This document shows, one piece after another, positions 1 through 8,997 of a stretch of 64,000 nt of DNA. The position numbers and the translations under genes were made by a program. How positions within the stretch are numbered: position 1 is the first letter of the stretch; each line of letters starts with the position of its first letter. Below the pieces are notes generated by a model. It was not told where the DNA came from. It was given only the letters and a program-made list of their open reading frames with translations, and did not search any database. Origin of the DNA: Fluviicoccus sp. GTDB taxonomy: Bacteria > Pseudomonadota > Gammaproteobacteria > Pseudomonadales > Moraxellaceae. Location of the stretch: assembly GCF_030646115.1 (NCBI RefSeq), contig NZ_JAUSMX010000014.1, positions 154,976 to 218,975 of the forward strand, in the 5' to 3' direction.

Positions 1-236
1 GTGCCTTCAACAGCGTTGCCCTTATTGATGAAGGCATTGGTGCTGTCGAAGGTCCCCAGCGCCCTTAACCGCAGTTCCCCGCCTTTGGGTGCATCCGGCC
101 GGGCGTAGCTGAAAGACCTGAAGTTATCGGGCATGGCGGGTTTGCCGTGCAGGGCAATCGAGTTGCTGACGACAACAGCCGCATGGCTCATCGACACCGT
201 CAGGGACAACAGGGTGGTGCACAACAGCTTGTTCAT
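1..236 (-). CDS. Peptide ABC transporter substrate-binding protein, YejA-like (N-terminal part)
   Basis: Partial gene: the start codon is at 236 and the frame stays open to the left edge of the window. The visible 78 residues begin with a Sec signal peptide (MNKLLCTTLLSLTVSMSHA, cleavage probably after SHA). They continue with ALHGKPAMPDNFRSF, then DAPKGGELRLRALGTFD, which is the N-terminal pattern of family 5 solute-binding proteins of the YejA type (oligopeptide/microcin C uptake, periplasm). In Pseudomonas, yej-type genes also sit beside mltD, which supports the call. The rest of the protein and the permease genes lie outside the window. Confidence 0.8.
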   Translation of the reverse strand, partial: MNKLLCTTLLSLTVSMSHAAVVVSNSIALHGKPAMPDNFRSFSYARPDAPKGGELRLRALGTFDSTNAFINKGNAVEG

Positions 237-317
237 GGGAATGATCTCTCCTGAAAACCGCAGACAGCCTTTTTGATAATGAAAACAGGGAATTGTGGCC
301 GGGATTTTACGGGAGGA

Positions 318-356
318 GCTTAGCAAAAAAAACCGCCGCGAATGCGGCGGTTTTGT
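318..356 (-). terminator. Rho-independent terminator of mltD
   Basis: On the minus strand a GC-rich stem (CCGCCGCATT/CGCGGCGG type, + strand 331-350) is flanked by A and T runs, giving a hairpin followed by a run of eight T. It lies 15-50 bases past the mltD stop codon. Confidence 0.85.
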
Positions 357-370
357 GTGCTTCAGGCAAA

Positions 371-2383
371 TCAGCCCTTGGCCAGATACAGCACCAGATC
401 CTGACCCGGTTTCAGGTTGCGTGATCCTTTATTCCAGCTTTGCAGCTGGCTGACGGAAACCTTGTAGCGTTTGCTGATGGAGTACAGGGTATCGCCGCGA
501 CGAACTTCGTAACGCACCTGTTTCACATCGTTCTTGCCACCCTTGTCACGCTTGGCGAGGCGCGATGACTTCTTGTCCTTTTTACCCTTGCTGCTGTCGG
601 CAACCCGCTCATCACGGTTGTCATCCTTCTTGCTGCGGGCTTTCGGCTTGCTGTCCTCTTCCTCATCTTCCAGGCGGATGGTCAGGCGCTTGCCGGGACG
701 AAGATTGTCGCTCAGCTTCATGTCGTTCCAGCGGGCCAGTTCCTTGGGGCTGACGTCATATTTGCGGGAAATGGCAAACAGGGTTTCGCCGGGGCGTACT
801 TTGTGGATTTCAACGTTGCGGTCATGGTCGCGGTCATTGCCCTTGGCGGCAACCTTCTTCCCGGACTTTTCAGACTTGTCGGCTTTATCCGCCTTGTCCG
901 CTTTGGTTTTTTCCACCCGGTCGGACTTGCTCTCGGCCGCTTCATCCTTGTCCTTGGCGGCAATCCGGGTTGTTAGGGCTTCGGGTTCATCAACCGTTGC
1001 CGCAGCTTCCTGTTCCAGAACGGTTTCGGCTTCGTAATCGGCTTCCTGCATCAACTGCGCCACGCGGGTTGCGGCCGGTGATTTGGAGCCGTCGTAGTAG
1101 TGGCCCCTGACTTTGGTTTGCCCAACCACCAGCCATTGCCCCGCCACCAGTTTCTTCTTCTTGATGGCAATGCGCTTGTTCAGGTTACGCAGGCTTTTTG
1201 ACGAGGTGTCAAAGCGATCGGCGATTTTGGCCAGGGAATCGCCTTTCTTGGTCTTGTAGCGTTGCACGACCAGACGTTCGGCGGGAGGCAGGGAGGCCAG
1301 ACGGTTGTCAAAATCAGCAGCGGTATTGACCGGCACCAGGATGTGGTAGGACTCCTGAGGGTCGGTGGCCCAGCGCAGGAAGCCCGGGTTCAGTTGGTAC
1401 AACTGCTTCAGTGTCAGCCCGGCAATACGCGCCACGGCTTCCAGCTCTACCTGGCTGCGGGCCTTGACGGTCCGGAAGTGGGGCTGGTTGACAATCGGCT
1501 TGAGGGCGATGTTGAAAGCGCCGGGGTTCTTGATAATCTGGGCGACAGCCAGGAAGCGCGGGACGTAGGCTTCGGTTTCGGCGGGCAGGTCCAGCGACCA
1601 GTAATCGGTGGGCAGGCCGGCGGCGGCATTCTTGTTGATGGCGCGATCGACGGTGCCGGGGCCGGAGTTGTAGGCCGCCAGCGCCAGTTCCCAGGTGCCG
1701 AACTTTTTGTAAAGCATGCTCAGGAATTCATAGGCGGCGCGGGTGGACTGCATCACATCACGTCGGCCGTCGTACCAGTAGTTCTGCTTCAGGCCGTAAA
1801 TCTTGCCGGTGCCGGGAATGAACTGCCACATGCCTGCCGCCTGGGCTGGGGAGTAGGCAAAGGGGTCGTAGGAGCTTTCCACCACCGGCAACAACGCCAG
1901 TTCAGTCGGGATGCCGCGTTTTTCGGCTTCGGTGATGGTGTGGTACAGATAATGGCTGGCGCGGGCCGACATCCGGTCAATATAGTCTTGCCGCTTGGCA
2001 AACCAGTTTCGCTGCTGGGCAATACGGGGATTCTCCTGGGACAGGTCCAGCCGGAAACCTGCGCGCATGCGCTCCCAGAGATTGCCGAATTTGGCCAAAT
2101 CTTCAGGGCTGAGGGCCACGGCTTCCATCTCGGTCACGCCGAGCATTTCGTCAATATCGTCTTGGGTAAAGTCACTGCCGTCGGTGTCGTAATAGCCGGC
2201 CGGAGCGTTACTGAGGCCGTCACCCGGGCGGTTGGCAACAGCCACCGATGGAGAATCCGGTGTGGAAAAACGGGAGTCGGCGGATTTGCGGGGCTGCGAG
2301 GAACAGGCGGACAGAATCAGGCTTGCGAAGGCAAACGCCAGCACCAGTCGGGCGAATTTGCTGAGGTGAAGCCGGAATTGCAT
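371..2383 (-). CDS. mltD: Membrane-bound lytic murein transglycosylase D with three LysM domains
   Basis: Cleaves the glycan strands of peptidoglycan to 1,6-anhydromuropeptides at the outer membrane/periplasm. The first ATG of the open frame is at 2407, but the one at 2383 starts a normal lipoprotein signal (MQFRLHLSK...) ending in the lipobox LSAC, so 2383 is preferred (670 aa). The SLT domain lies at about residues 145-260 in the long-frame numbering, with the catalytic Glu in VVESSYDP (E177) and the motifs AGMWQFIPGTG and LALAAYNSGPGT. Three LysM repeats follow at about 380-430, 535-580 and 630-676. Between LysM 1 and 2, and again between LysM 2 and 3, lie very charged Lys/Asp/Ser-rich linkers. 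E. coli MltD is about 450 aa with two LysM repeats, so this form is long. gloB lies next door on the same strand. Confidence 0.95.
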   Translation of the reverse strand: MQFRLHLSKFARLVLAFAFASLILSACSSQPRKSADSRFSTPDSPSVAVANRPGDGLSNAPAGYYDTDGSDFTQDDIDEMLGVTEMEAVALSPEDLAKFGNLWERMRAGFRLDLSQENPRIAQQRNWFAKRQDYIDRMSARASHYLYHTITEAEKRGIPTELALLPVVESSYDPFAYSPAQAAGMWQFIPGTGKIYGLKQNYWYDGRRDVMQSTRAAYEFLSMLYKKFGTWELALAAYNSGPGTVDRAINKNAAAGLPTDYWSLDLPAETEAYVPRFLAVAQIIKNPGAFNIALKPIVNQPHFRTVKARSQVELEAVARIAGLTLKQLYQLNPGFLRWATDPQESYHILVPVNTAADFDNRLASLPPAERLVVQRYKTKKGDSLAKIADRFDTSSKSLRNLNKRIAIKKKKLVAGQWLVVGQTKVRGHYYDGSKSPAATRVAQLMQEADYEAETVLEQEAAATVDEPEALTTRIAAKDKDEAAESKSDRVEKTKADKADKADKSEKSGKKVAAKGNDRDHDRNVEIHKVRPGETLFAISRKYDVSPKELARWNDMKLSDNLRPGKRLTIRLEDEEEDSKPKARSKKDDNRDERVADSSKGKKDKKSSRLAKRDKGGKNDVKQVRYEVRRGDTLYSISKRYKVSVSQLQSWNKGSRNLKPGQDLVLYLAKG

Positions 2384-2506
2384 GCCACAGTACTCCGATG
2401 ATACCAAAAGTCGGCCGATTCTAGGGAGCCGGGTGGAATACTGGCAAGCCGGAAACCGGCATTATTCCGGTTGAACTGTAACGAAGTGCGGCAAAACGCT
2501 CGTATT

Positions 2507-3304
2507 TTAGCGGACTGGGGGTTTCCAGTCGTCCTTGTAACGGCGCAAGGCGGCAAAAACCTCTGAAGCAGCAGGGTTTTTTGCACTGTCGGGCAGTAAC
2601 TCCGCCAGCCGCTCCTGAACGGAAGGCAATGCCGTGCGGAGAAAGGGATTGATGGCTTTTTCAACGGAAAGTAATACCGGCAAGGTCGGTTCGTCCCGGT
2701 TTCGTTTTAACAGGCATGAAAGCCGGTAATTTTGCAGGGCGATATTCGCCGGTTCAATATGCTGGGCGAATTGCAGGTTGGAGAGGGTATATTCGTGACT
2801 GCAGCAGATTTGCGTGTCGTCCGGCAAAGCCGCGATTAATTCCAGAGAGTGGAACAGCGACTGAGCGTCGCCATCGAAAATGCGACCGCACCCGCCGCTG
2901 AAGAGGGTGTCGCCGCAAAACAGTATTTTATCAGACTCGTGGTAATAAGCCAGATGGTGCCGGGTGTGGCCCGGCAGCGTCAGGACTTGCCAGATCCCGG
3001 TGTCGCCGGTATCCAGCGTTTCGCCACCATATAGCGTGTGAGTGACGCCTTCCACGCTTTCCGGGCCATAGACAGGAACCCCGGGGTGCATTTGGCGCAG
3101 TTCGGGCAGGCCGGCACAGTGGTCGGCGTGATGATGCGTGACAAGTACCGTCGCCAAGCGCCAGTCGTGTTCTTGCAAAACCTGTGAAAGCAGGGCGTAA
3201 TCACCGGGGTCTACCGCCAGCACCGCCCCGGCAGGGGATATCCGCAACCAAAGATAGTTGTCGGCGAACATTGGAACCGGTTTCAACACATGCGGTTGGG
3301 GCAT
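2507..3304 (-). CDS. gloB: Hydroxyacylglutathione hydrolase (glyoxalase II)
   Basis: Hydrolyses S-D-lactoylglutathione to D-lactate and glutathione, the second step of methylglyoxal detoxification in the cytoplasm. The 265-aa protein has the metallo-beta-lactamase metal site VTHHHADH near residue 55, the further ligands in LPGHTRHHLAYY and FCGDTLFSGGCGR, and the glyoxalase II C-terminal signature CCSHEYTLSNLQFA. Length is normal for the family. It is followed on the same strand by mltD and is divergent from the methyltransferase at 3380, as in Pseudomonas (gloB/PA1814 pair). Confidence 0.96.
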   Translation of the reverse strand: MPQPHVLKPVPMFADNYLWLRISPAGAVLAVDPGDYALLSQVLQEHDWRLATVLVTHHHADHCAGLPELRQMHPGVPVYGPESVEGVTHTLYGGETLDTGDTGIWQVLTLPGHTRHHLAYYHESDKILFCGDTLFSGGCGRIFDGDAQSLFHSLELIAALPDDTQICCSHEYTLSNLQFAQHIEPANIALQNYRLSCLLKRNRDEPTLPVLLSVEKAINPFLRTALPSVQERLAELLPDSAKNPAASEVFAALRRYKDDWKPPVR

Positions 3305-3379
3305 GACAGCTTTACTCCATGACAGTTATTCCGGCAGCGTCCATAATCATCATAGTCCATTCAAGCGGGTATTGTTCCC

Positions 3380-4171
3380 ATGGAATTGCCTCATCTTTGG
3401 CAGCCGGCCTCGCGGCTGGACGTGGCCGGTTCGCTCTCCGCCTGGTTTGATTCCGAACTGGGGCGAGAGTTGCTGGTGGCGGAAAACCGACTGCTCGGGC
3501 ATATCCTGCCCGATCTCTTCGGCTATCATGCGCTGCAGTTGGGGCAGTTGGTGAGCGCCAACCTGCTGCTGGGCAGCCGTATTCGTCATCGTATTGTCGC
3601 TGATACGGCGTTGCAGCCGGTGGAGGGGTTATCGCCGTTACTGGCCCGTCCCGACAGTTTGCCGCTGGCCGACTCCAGTGTGGATGTCGTGGTGCTGCAT
3701 CACTTGCTTGATGTCTCCGCCAACCCGCACGCCGTGCTGCGCGAGGCATCCAGGGTGCTGCTGCCGGAGGGGCATCTGGTGATCCTGGGGTTCAATCCCT
3801 GGAGCCTGTGGGGCCTGTGGCGCTTCTTTCGCATGCCGTGGGCGTCGACGCCGTGGTTGCGGCAGGTGCTCAGCCCGCACCGGATGTCCGACTGGCTGAC
3901 CCTGCTTGACTTTGATGTGGTCGGCGTAGAGTCCGCCTTTTTCCTGCCGCCGGTGGATACCGCGCTGGTGCGGCGGCGGCTTTCCTGGCTGGAGCCGCTG
4001 GGCATGCGTTACTGGAGCCAGGGCGGGGCGTCCTATGCCTTGCTGGCGCGGAAACGGGTGTCGTGCCTGACGCCGTTGAGACTGCGTCAGCCATTGCTGC
4101 AATTGCTGCGTCCGGCGCTGCTGACCGAAACCCGCAGCAGCCAGGACTCACATCAACAACGCGAAGACTGA
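3380..4171 (+). CDS. SAM-dependent methyltransferase, YafS-like
   Basis: A 263-aa class I methyltransferase of the type found between gloB and rnhA in gammaproteobacteria. The methyltransferase type 11 core is seen in LPLADSSVDVVVLHHLLD (SAM-fold motif region) and in EASRVLLPEGHLVILGFNPWSLWG. The glycine-rich SAM motif I is poorly conserved. The substrate is not known. The gene is divergent from gloB and lies 6 bases before rnhA, so it is probably cotranscribed with rnhA and dnaQ. Confidence 0.85.
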   Translation: MELPHLWQPASRLDVAGSLSAWFDSELGRELLVAENRLLGHILPDLFGYHALQLGQLVSANLLLGSRIRHRIVADTALQPVEGLSPLLARPDSLPLADSSVDVVVLHHLLDVSANPHAVLREASRVLLPEGHLVILGFNPWSLWGLWRFFRMPWASTPWLRQVLSPHRMSDWLTLLDFDVVGVESAFFLPPVDTALVRRRLSWLEPLGMRYWSQGGASYALLARKRVSCLTPLRLRQPLLQLLRPALLTETRSSQDSHQQRED

Positions 4172-4177
4172 GCCTGC

Positions 4178-4624
4178 ATGAAGAAGATAGAAATTTACAG
4201 TGACGGCGCCTGTCGCGGCAATCCCGGTCCTGGCGGATGGGGCGCATTGCTGCGTTTCGGTGCTCACGAAAAGCGGCTGTATGGCGCTGAGACCCTGACC
4301 ACCAATAACCGCATGGAGCTGATGGCCACGATCGAGGCGCTGCGCGCGCTCAGCGAGCCGTGCGAGGTGACGGTCTGGACCGACTCGCAATATGTCAAGA
4401 AGGGCATGACCGAGTGGTTGCCGGGCTGGAAGGCGCGCGGCTGGAAAACAGCGGCCAAGGAACCGGTGAAAAATGCCGACTTGTGGGTGGCGCTGGAAAA
4501 GGAAGCGGCGCGTCACCGGGTGGACTGGCAATGGGTCAAGGGGCATGCCGGGCACGAAGGCAACGAAGAGGCGGACCGCCTGGCAAATCTGGCCATTGAT
4601 GAAATGCAGGAAACACGCGCATGA
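4178..4624 (+). CDS. rnhA: Ribonuclease HI
   Basis: Degrades the RNA strand of RNA-DNA hybrids (Okazaki primers, R-loops). The 148-aa protein has the complete catalytic set: D9 in [17 protein letters not shown]47 in NNRMEL, D69 in VWTDSQYV, D133 in EEADRLAN, and H123 in [14 protein letters not shown]. These correspond to D10, E48, D70, D134 and H124 of the E. coli enzyme. The stop overlaps the dnaQ start by 4 bases (ATGA), a sign of translational coupling. Confidence 0.98.
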   Translation: MKKIEIYSDGACRGNPGPGGWGALLRFGAHEKRLYGAETLTTNNRMELMATIEALRALSEPCEVTVWTDSQYVKKGMTEWLPGWKARGWKTAAKEPVKNADLWVALEKEAARHRVDWQWVKGHAGHEGNEEADRLANLAIDEMQETRA

Positions 4625-5334
4625 GACAAATCGTACTGGATACTGAAACCACCGGCATGAATCCGCTGGAAGGCCATCGCATCATTGAAATCGGTTGCCT
4701 GGAGCTGGAGAACCGGCGGTTGACCGGTCGCACCTTCCACCACTATCTGCAACCGGACCGGCTGATTGACCCCGAGGCGATCGCCGTCCATGGCATCACC
4801 GATGAGTTCCTGATCGGCAAACCGCGTTTTCAGGAGGTTGCCGCCGATTTTGTCGAATTTGTGCGCGGCGCTGAACTGGTCATCCATAACGCGGCGTTTG
4901 ACCTCAGCTTCATGGATCACGAAATGAAGCGGCTTGATCCGGAATTCGGTTCTTTCCGCGCCATTTGCGCTGTGCTGGACACCTTGCTCATGGCCCGGCA
5001 AAAGCATATCGGGCAGAAAAACACGCTCGATGCGTTGGCGAAGCGTTACTTCGTCGATCACCGCCAGCGCAGTTACCACGGCGCGCTGCTGGATGCCGAA
5101 ATTCTGGCCGATGTTTACTTGGCCATGACCGGGGGGCAGGTGGGTCTGGGCCTCCAGGAGGAAGGGGATGAGGGCGACGGCCAGGAAACCGTCCGGCCCC
5201 TTCCGGCGGGCCGCAAACCGCTGCCGATTGTCCGCGCCACAGAGGAAGAAGCCGCCGCACACGCCGCGCGCCTCGATATTCTTGACAAATCCTGTGGCGG
5301 AACCTGCATTTGGCGTCAAGAAGGGCTGGCGTGA
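4621..5334 (+). CDS. dnaQ: DNA polymerase III epsilon subunit (3'-5' proofreading exonuclease)
   Basis: Proofreading subunit of the replicative polymerase. The 237-aa protein carries the DEDDh exonuclease motifs: Exo [11 protein letters not shown] (D7, E9), Exo II with D94 in [11 protein letters not shown], and Exo III with H153 and D158 in [16 protein letters not shown]. The C-terminal tail (about residues 175-237) is the part that binds the alpha subunit in E. coli. It overlaps rnhA by 4 bases. In E. coli these two genes are divergent; the tandem arrangement seen here is the Pseudomonas one. Confidence 0.97.
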   Translation: MRQIVLDTETTGMNPLEGHRIIEIGCLELENRRLTGRTFHHYLQPDRLIDPEAIAVHGITDEFLIGKPRFQEVAADFVEFVRGAELVIHNAAFDLSFMDHEMKRLDPEFGSFRAICAVLDTLLMARQKHIGQKNTLDALAKRYFVDHRQRSYHGALLDAEILADVYLAMTGGQVGLGLQEEGDEGDGQETVRPLPAGRKPLPIVRATEEEAAAHAARLDILDKSCGGTCIWRQEGLA

Positions 5335-5415
5335 CGGCGGTAAAACCATTATTTTAGGATCGATAATGACAGGCGATAGCCATTTCCCCAACCCGAATAA
5401 TACAGGAAGGAATCC

Positions 5416-7089
5416 ATGCTTCCGAAGATCGATGTAAGCGCGCTGAATCTTATCAAGTCCGAAATAGACGTTTCCCTGGCCCAGATCGAAGGTTCGCTGA
5501 GCGCCTTTGTCGAGGACAATACCAACAACGGGCCGTTGGGCGAGTGTGTCGACGCCATGCAACAGGTCTGGGGGGCGCTCCGGCTGATCAATCTCCAGGG
5601 CGCCGCCGAACTGGCCGAACTGCTGTTCGCCTTGCTGCGGCAGATCAACGAACTTCAGGAAAATACGCCCGAACGCTATTTCTCCGCACTCGGCAACGGC
5701 ATGATGGTCATGATCCGTTATCTGGAGTACGTGCAGATCAAGGCGATCAGCGTCCCGCAATTGTTGCTGCCCTCCATCAATGACTGCCGTCGCGTGCTGT
5801 CTGTTCCCGAGTTAGGGGAAGGCTACTTTCTGGATGTGCCGTTCCTGCCCGAAACCCCGGCCGTTTTGCCGCTGGATCTGGAACCGGCCCGGGAAATGGC
5901 GCTGGCGCACCGCATCCGCCACATGTACCAGATCGGCTTGCTGAACCTGTTGCGTGATCAGGCCGAACCCCTGCATTACCATTTGATGTCCCGCGCTCTG
6001 GAGCGCGCTGCACAACTCTGCGCCGGCCGGGCCCAGTCCCTGCTGTGGTGGGTGGGCGAGGCGGTGCTGGAAGCGTTCTCCGGCGGTGTTGAACTGACCC
6101 AGGGCCGCAAGCGGTTACTGGCCCAGATGGAGCAGCAGCTGCGTCTGCTCAGCCTGCCGGGCGGTGCCTCACAGCCGGTTGACATGACGGTATTGGCCAA
6201 TGCACTGGCCATTGTCGGTCTGGGTGAGTCGGGCGGCAAGGTGCTGGAAGTCCAGCAGGCCTTCGACCTGGCCGACAACTGCATTTCCCAGAGCCAGCTT
6301 CAGGCGCAGCATGACTCCATGTTCGGGCCCGGTGGCTCGGTCATCAAGACGGTGGCCACCGTCTTGAAAGATGAAATCGCCCACGTCAAGGATGTGCTGG
6401 ATATCATTGCCCGCGGCGCCCAGCAGGAAGAGGAAAGTTATCAGACAGTGGCCGATGAAATCACCAAGGCCTCCCAAACGCTGGTCATGCTGTCACTGAA
6501 CGACGTTGCCGGCGCCATGCGCCGTCAGGCGGATATCGTGCGCGGCTGGCATGAGTTCCCCGGTGAGCAGGACTTGAACACTCTGGTGGATGTGCTGCTG
6601 CAGGCGGACAACTCTGTGGCGGCGCTGGACAAGGAAATGTCGCCGGGCAACCAGACGGTGGTCAACAATTCGCGTATCTCCATCCACCAGTTGGACGAAG
6701 CCCGCGCCATGCTGGTGGCGGAAAGCCGCGCCGGTATGTCGCTGGTGAAGCGCGCCATCCTGTCGTATCTGGAGTCGCAAGGGGACTCCCTGCATCTGGC
6801 GAATGTTCCCGCCACCCTGCAATCCACCAGCGGCGGCTTGTCCTTCCTGATGGCGGACCGAGGCTCGGGTGTGCTTCGTTCTTGCGCTGCGTTTGTGGAT
6901 CGTCTGGTCAACTCCAAGTCGATGCCGCCGATGTCTGTCATTGAGACCTTTGCGGATGCCATTGCCTGTGTGGATTATTATCTGGAAAGCCTGGAAGTGA
7001 ACAAGCCGGTCAGTGACAATGTTTTTGACATTGGCGAGGAGAGTGTGGCAGAACTGGGCTTTCCCGTTCTGAACCGACAGGCTGCCTGA
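5416..7089 (+). CDS. fimL: FimL-like twitching motility scaffold protein (ChpA N-terminal homologue)
   Basis: The 557-aa protein resembles the N-terminal Hpt-like part of the twitching chemosensory kinase ChpA but has no kinase domain, which is the description of FimL of Pseudomonas aeruginosa (also about 557 aa, and also near dnaQ and just before nudC). In P. aeruginosa FimL links the Chp system and FimV to adenylate cyclase CyaB and type IV pilus function; that role here is inferred. The ChpA-type segment around residue 49 reads AMQQVWGALRL, with Gln where a phosphorylatable Hpt would have His. Stop and nudC start overlap by one base (TGATG). Recognition rests on family memory, gene position and length. 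Confidence 0.85.
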   Translation: MLPKIDVSALNLIKSEIDVSLAQIEGSLSAFVEDNTNNGPLGECVDAMQQVWGALRLINLQGAAELAELLFALLRQINELQENTPERYFSALGNGMMVMIRYLEYVQIKAISVPQLLLPSINDCRRVLSVPELGEGYFLDVPFLPETPAVLPLDLEPAREMALAHRIRHMYQIGLLNLLRDQAEPLHYHLMSRALERAAQLCAGRAQSLLWWVGEAVLEAFSGGVELTQGRKRLLAQMEQQLRLLSLPGGASQPVDMTVLANALAIVGLGESGGKVLEVQQAFDLADNCISQSQLQAQHDSMFGPGGSVIKTVATVLKDEIAHVKDVLDIIARGAQQEEESYQTVADEITKASQTLVMLSLNDVAGAMRRQADIVRGWHEFPGEQDLNTLVDVLLQADNSVAALDKEMSPGNQTVVNNSRISIHQLDEARAMLVAESRAGMSLVKRAILSYLESQGDSLHLANVPATLQSTSGGLSFLMADRGSGVLRSCAAFVDRLVNSKSMPPMSVIETFADAIACVDYYLESLEVNKPVSDNVFDIGEESVAELGFPVLNRQAA

Positions 7090-7892
7090 TGTTCGTCAAC
7101 ACTGTGGAGCCGGAGCAGGCGCTCTGGCTCCTGTTTCATGAAAACAAGCTGATCATTCATACCCCCTCCGGCGCATTGCTGCACCGGAGTCCGGGTTTAC
7201 TGCCGTTCCCCTTGCCCGATTTCCATGTCGTGGAGCAGACCGCCCACCGGCGGGTTCATGTCGCCCGTATTGCCGCCCCGGAGTTGCTGACGGAAGATTA
7301 TGGTTTGCAGGGGCTGCGTGACCTGTTGCTGACCGGCACGACGGAGAATTTCCGGCTGGCCGCCACCGCGCTCCAGATATTGGAGTGGGACCGTAACCAC
7401 CGTTTCTGCAGCCATTGCGGTGCCCCGACACAGCCGCACCCCAAGGGCGAGCGCGCCAAGGTCTGCACTGCCTGCCACTATGCCCAGTACCCGCGTATCC
7501 AGCCCTGCGTCATTGTCGCCATAACCCGCGACGATCACATTCTGCTGGCGCGCGCGCAGCGATATGCGATTCCCATGTACAGTTTACTGGCCGGTTTCGT
7601 GGAAGTGGGGGAAACCCTGGAGGAGGCGGTTGACCGGGAAGTGGCGGAGGAGTCCGGGGTCACTGTGCGCGACCTGCGTTATTTCGGCAGTCAGTCTTGG
7701 CCATTCCCCGGCAACCTGATGCTGGCGTTCCGGGCGGAATGGGATGCCGGCGATATCGTGATCCAGGAAGAAGAAATTATGGATGCGCAGTTTTTCCACT
7801 ACCGCAACCTGCCCATGATTCCCCCGCCGGGCAGCATTGCCCATGATGTGATCATGGCGGCCGTGCAGGAATTGACAGCGCGCTACGGCTAG
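7089..7892 (+). CDS. nudC: NAD+/NADH pyrophosphatase (NAD-capped RNA hydrolase) NudC
   Basis: Hydrolyses NADH to NMNH and AMP and removes NAD caps from RNA. The 267-aa protein has the four-cysteine zinc ribbon (CSHCG ... CTACHYAQYPR) ahead of a perfect Nudix box (GFVEVGETLEEAVDREVAEE followed by SGV). The NudC-specific tail SQSWPFPGNLMLAF is also present. It overlaps the fimL stop by one base, so the two are translated from one mRNA. Confidence 0.97.
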   Translation: MFVNTVEPEQALWLLFHENKLIIHTPSGALLHRSPGLLPFPLPDFHVVEQTAHRRVHVARIAAPELLTEDYGLQGLRDLLLTGTTENFRLAATALQILEWDRNHRFCSHCGAPTQPHPKGERAKVCTACHYAQYPRIQPCVIVAITRDDHILLARAQRYAIPMYSLLAGFVEVGETLEEAVDREVAEESGVTVRDLRYFGSQSWPFPGNLMLAFRAEWDAGDIVIQEEEIMDAQFFHYRNLPMIPPPGSIAHDVIMAAVQELTARYG

Positions 7893-7928
7893 GCCCGCAG
7901 GCTGAGTCCTTTAAACTTGGAGTCTTTA

Positions 7929-8972
7929 ATGGTTGTTGACTTGCTGCTGCAATATGGATTGTTCCTCGCCAAGGCCTTTACCGTGGTCGTGGCGGTCATG
8001 TTCATCATCATCACTATCGCCAACCTGAGCGAGCGCCGTCGCAACAGCGATGACGACGGTGATATCGAAATCATGCGGATTAATGAACGCTACGAGCACT
8101 ATGCCAATGTATTGCGCATGGCCGTGTTTGACAAAAACAAGCTCAAGGCCTTTTTCAAGGCGGAAAAAGAACGCGAGAAGGCTGAATCCAAGCCCAAGGC
8201 GGATGCTGCACCGGCCCGCCGCCGTATTTTTGTGCTCAATTTTCATGGCGATATGCGGGCATCGGCCACGGAAAACCTGCGTCAGGAAATAACGGCCGTG
8301 CTGACTCTGGCCGAGACCACCGACGAGGTGGTGGTGAACCTGGAAAGCCCCGGCGGCATGGTGCATGGCTATGGTCTGGCTTCTTCCCAACTGGCGCGTA
8401 TCCGCCAGAAGAACATTCCGCTGACGATTTGCGTGGACAAGGTGGCCGCGAGCGGCGGTTACATGATGGCTTGCCTCGGCAACCGCATTATTGCCGCGCC
8501 GTTTGCCATTGTCGGCTCCATCGGCGTCGTGGCGCAGATTCCCAACTTTCACCGCTTGCTGGACAAGTGGGACATTGATTTTGAAGTACTGACTGCCGGG
8601 GAATACAAACGGACGTTGACGGTGTTTGGAGAAAATACCGATGCCGGACGCGAAAAATTTGTGGAAGAGCTTGATGACACCCATGCGCTGTTCAAGGAGT
8701 TCGTCAAGGATTACCGCCCCGCGCTGGACATTGCCAAAGTGGCTACCGGCGAGCATTGGTATGGCTCCCGCGCCCTCAGCCTGGGATTGGTGGATACGCT
8801 GATGACCAGTGATGAATACCTGTTGACGGCCAGCCGCGAAGCCGATATTTATGCCGTCCGCTTTGTACACAAAGTGCCCCTGCTGCAACGGGTCGGGCTG
8901 GTGGCAGCCTCCAGCGTGGATAAAGTGCTGCTGGGGTGGTGGGAACGCATCGTGCAGAAACCCCGTTACTGA
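7929..8972 (+). CDS. sohB: Inner-membrane S49 serine protease SohB
   Basis: A peptidase of the signal peptide peptidase family, anchored by an N-terminal membrane helix (about residues 7-30) with the catalytic domain on the far side. Key parts are VNLESPGGMVHGYG, the nucleophile serine in KVAASGGYMMACLGN, IVGSIGVVAQ, and the general-base lysine region GEYKRTLTVFGE. An in-frame TTG at 7917 could extend the protein, but ATG 7929 has a GGAG six bases upstream and is preferred (347 aa). It follows nudC by 36 bases. Confidence 0.92.
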   Translation: MVVDLLLQYGLFLAKAFTVVVAVMFIIITIANLSERRRNSDDDGDIEIMRINERYEHYANVLRMAVFDKNKLKAFFKAEKEREKAESKPKADAAPARRRIFVLNFHGDMRASATENLRQEITAVLTLAETTDEVVVNLESPGGMVHGYGLASSQLARIRQKNIPLTICVDKVAASGGYMMACLGNRIIAAPFAIVGSIGVVAQIPNFHRLLDKWDIDFEVLTAGEYKRTLTVFGENTDAGREKFVEELDDTHALFKEFVKDYRPALDIAKVATGEHWYGSRALSLGLVDTLMTSDEYLLTASREADIYAVRFVHKVPLLQRVGLVAASSVDKVLLGWWERIVQKPRY

Positions 8973-8997
8973 TTTTACTGTGCTTGGAGACGCCGCC

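Noticed and set aside
1262..2401. 379-codon plus-strand frame opposite mltD
   Set aside because: Antisense shadow of a clear lytic transglycosylase gene; no domain or ribosome site.
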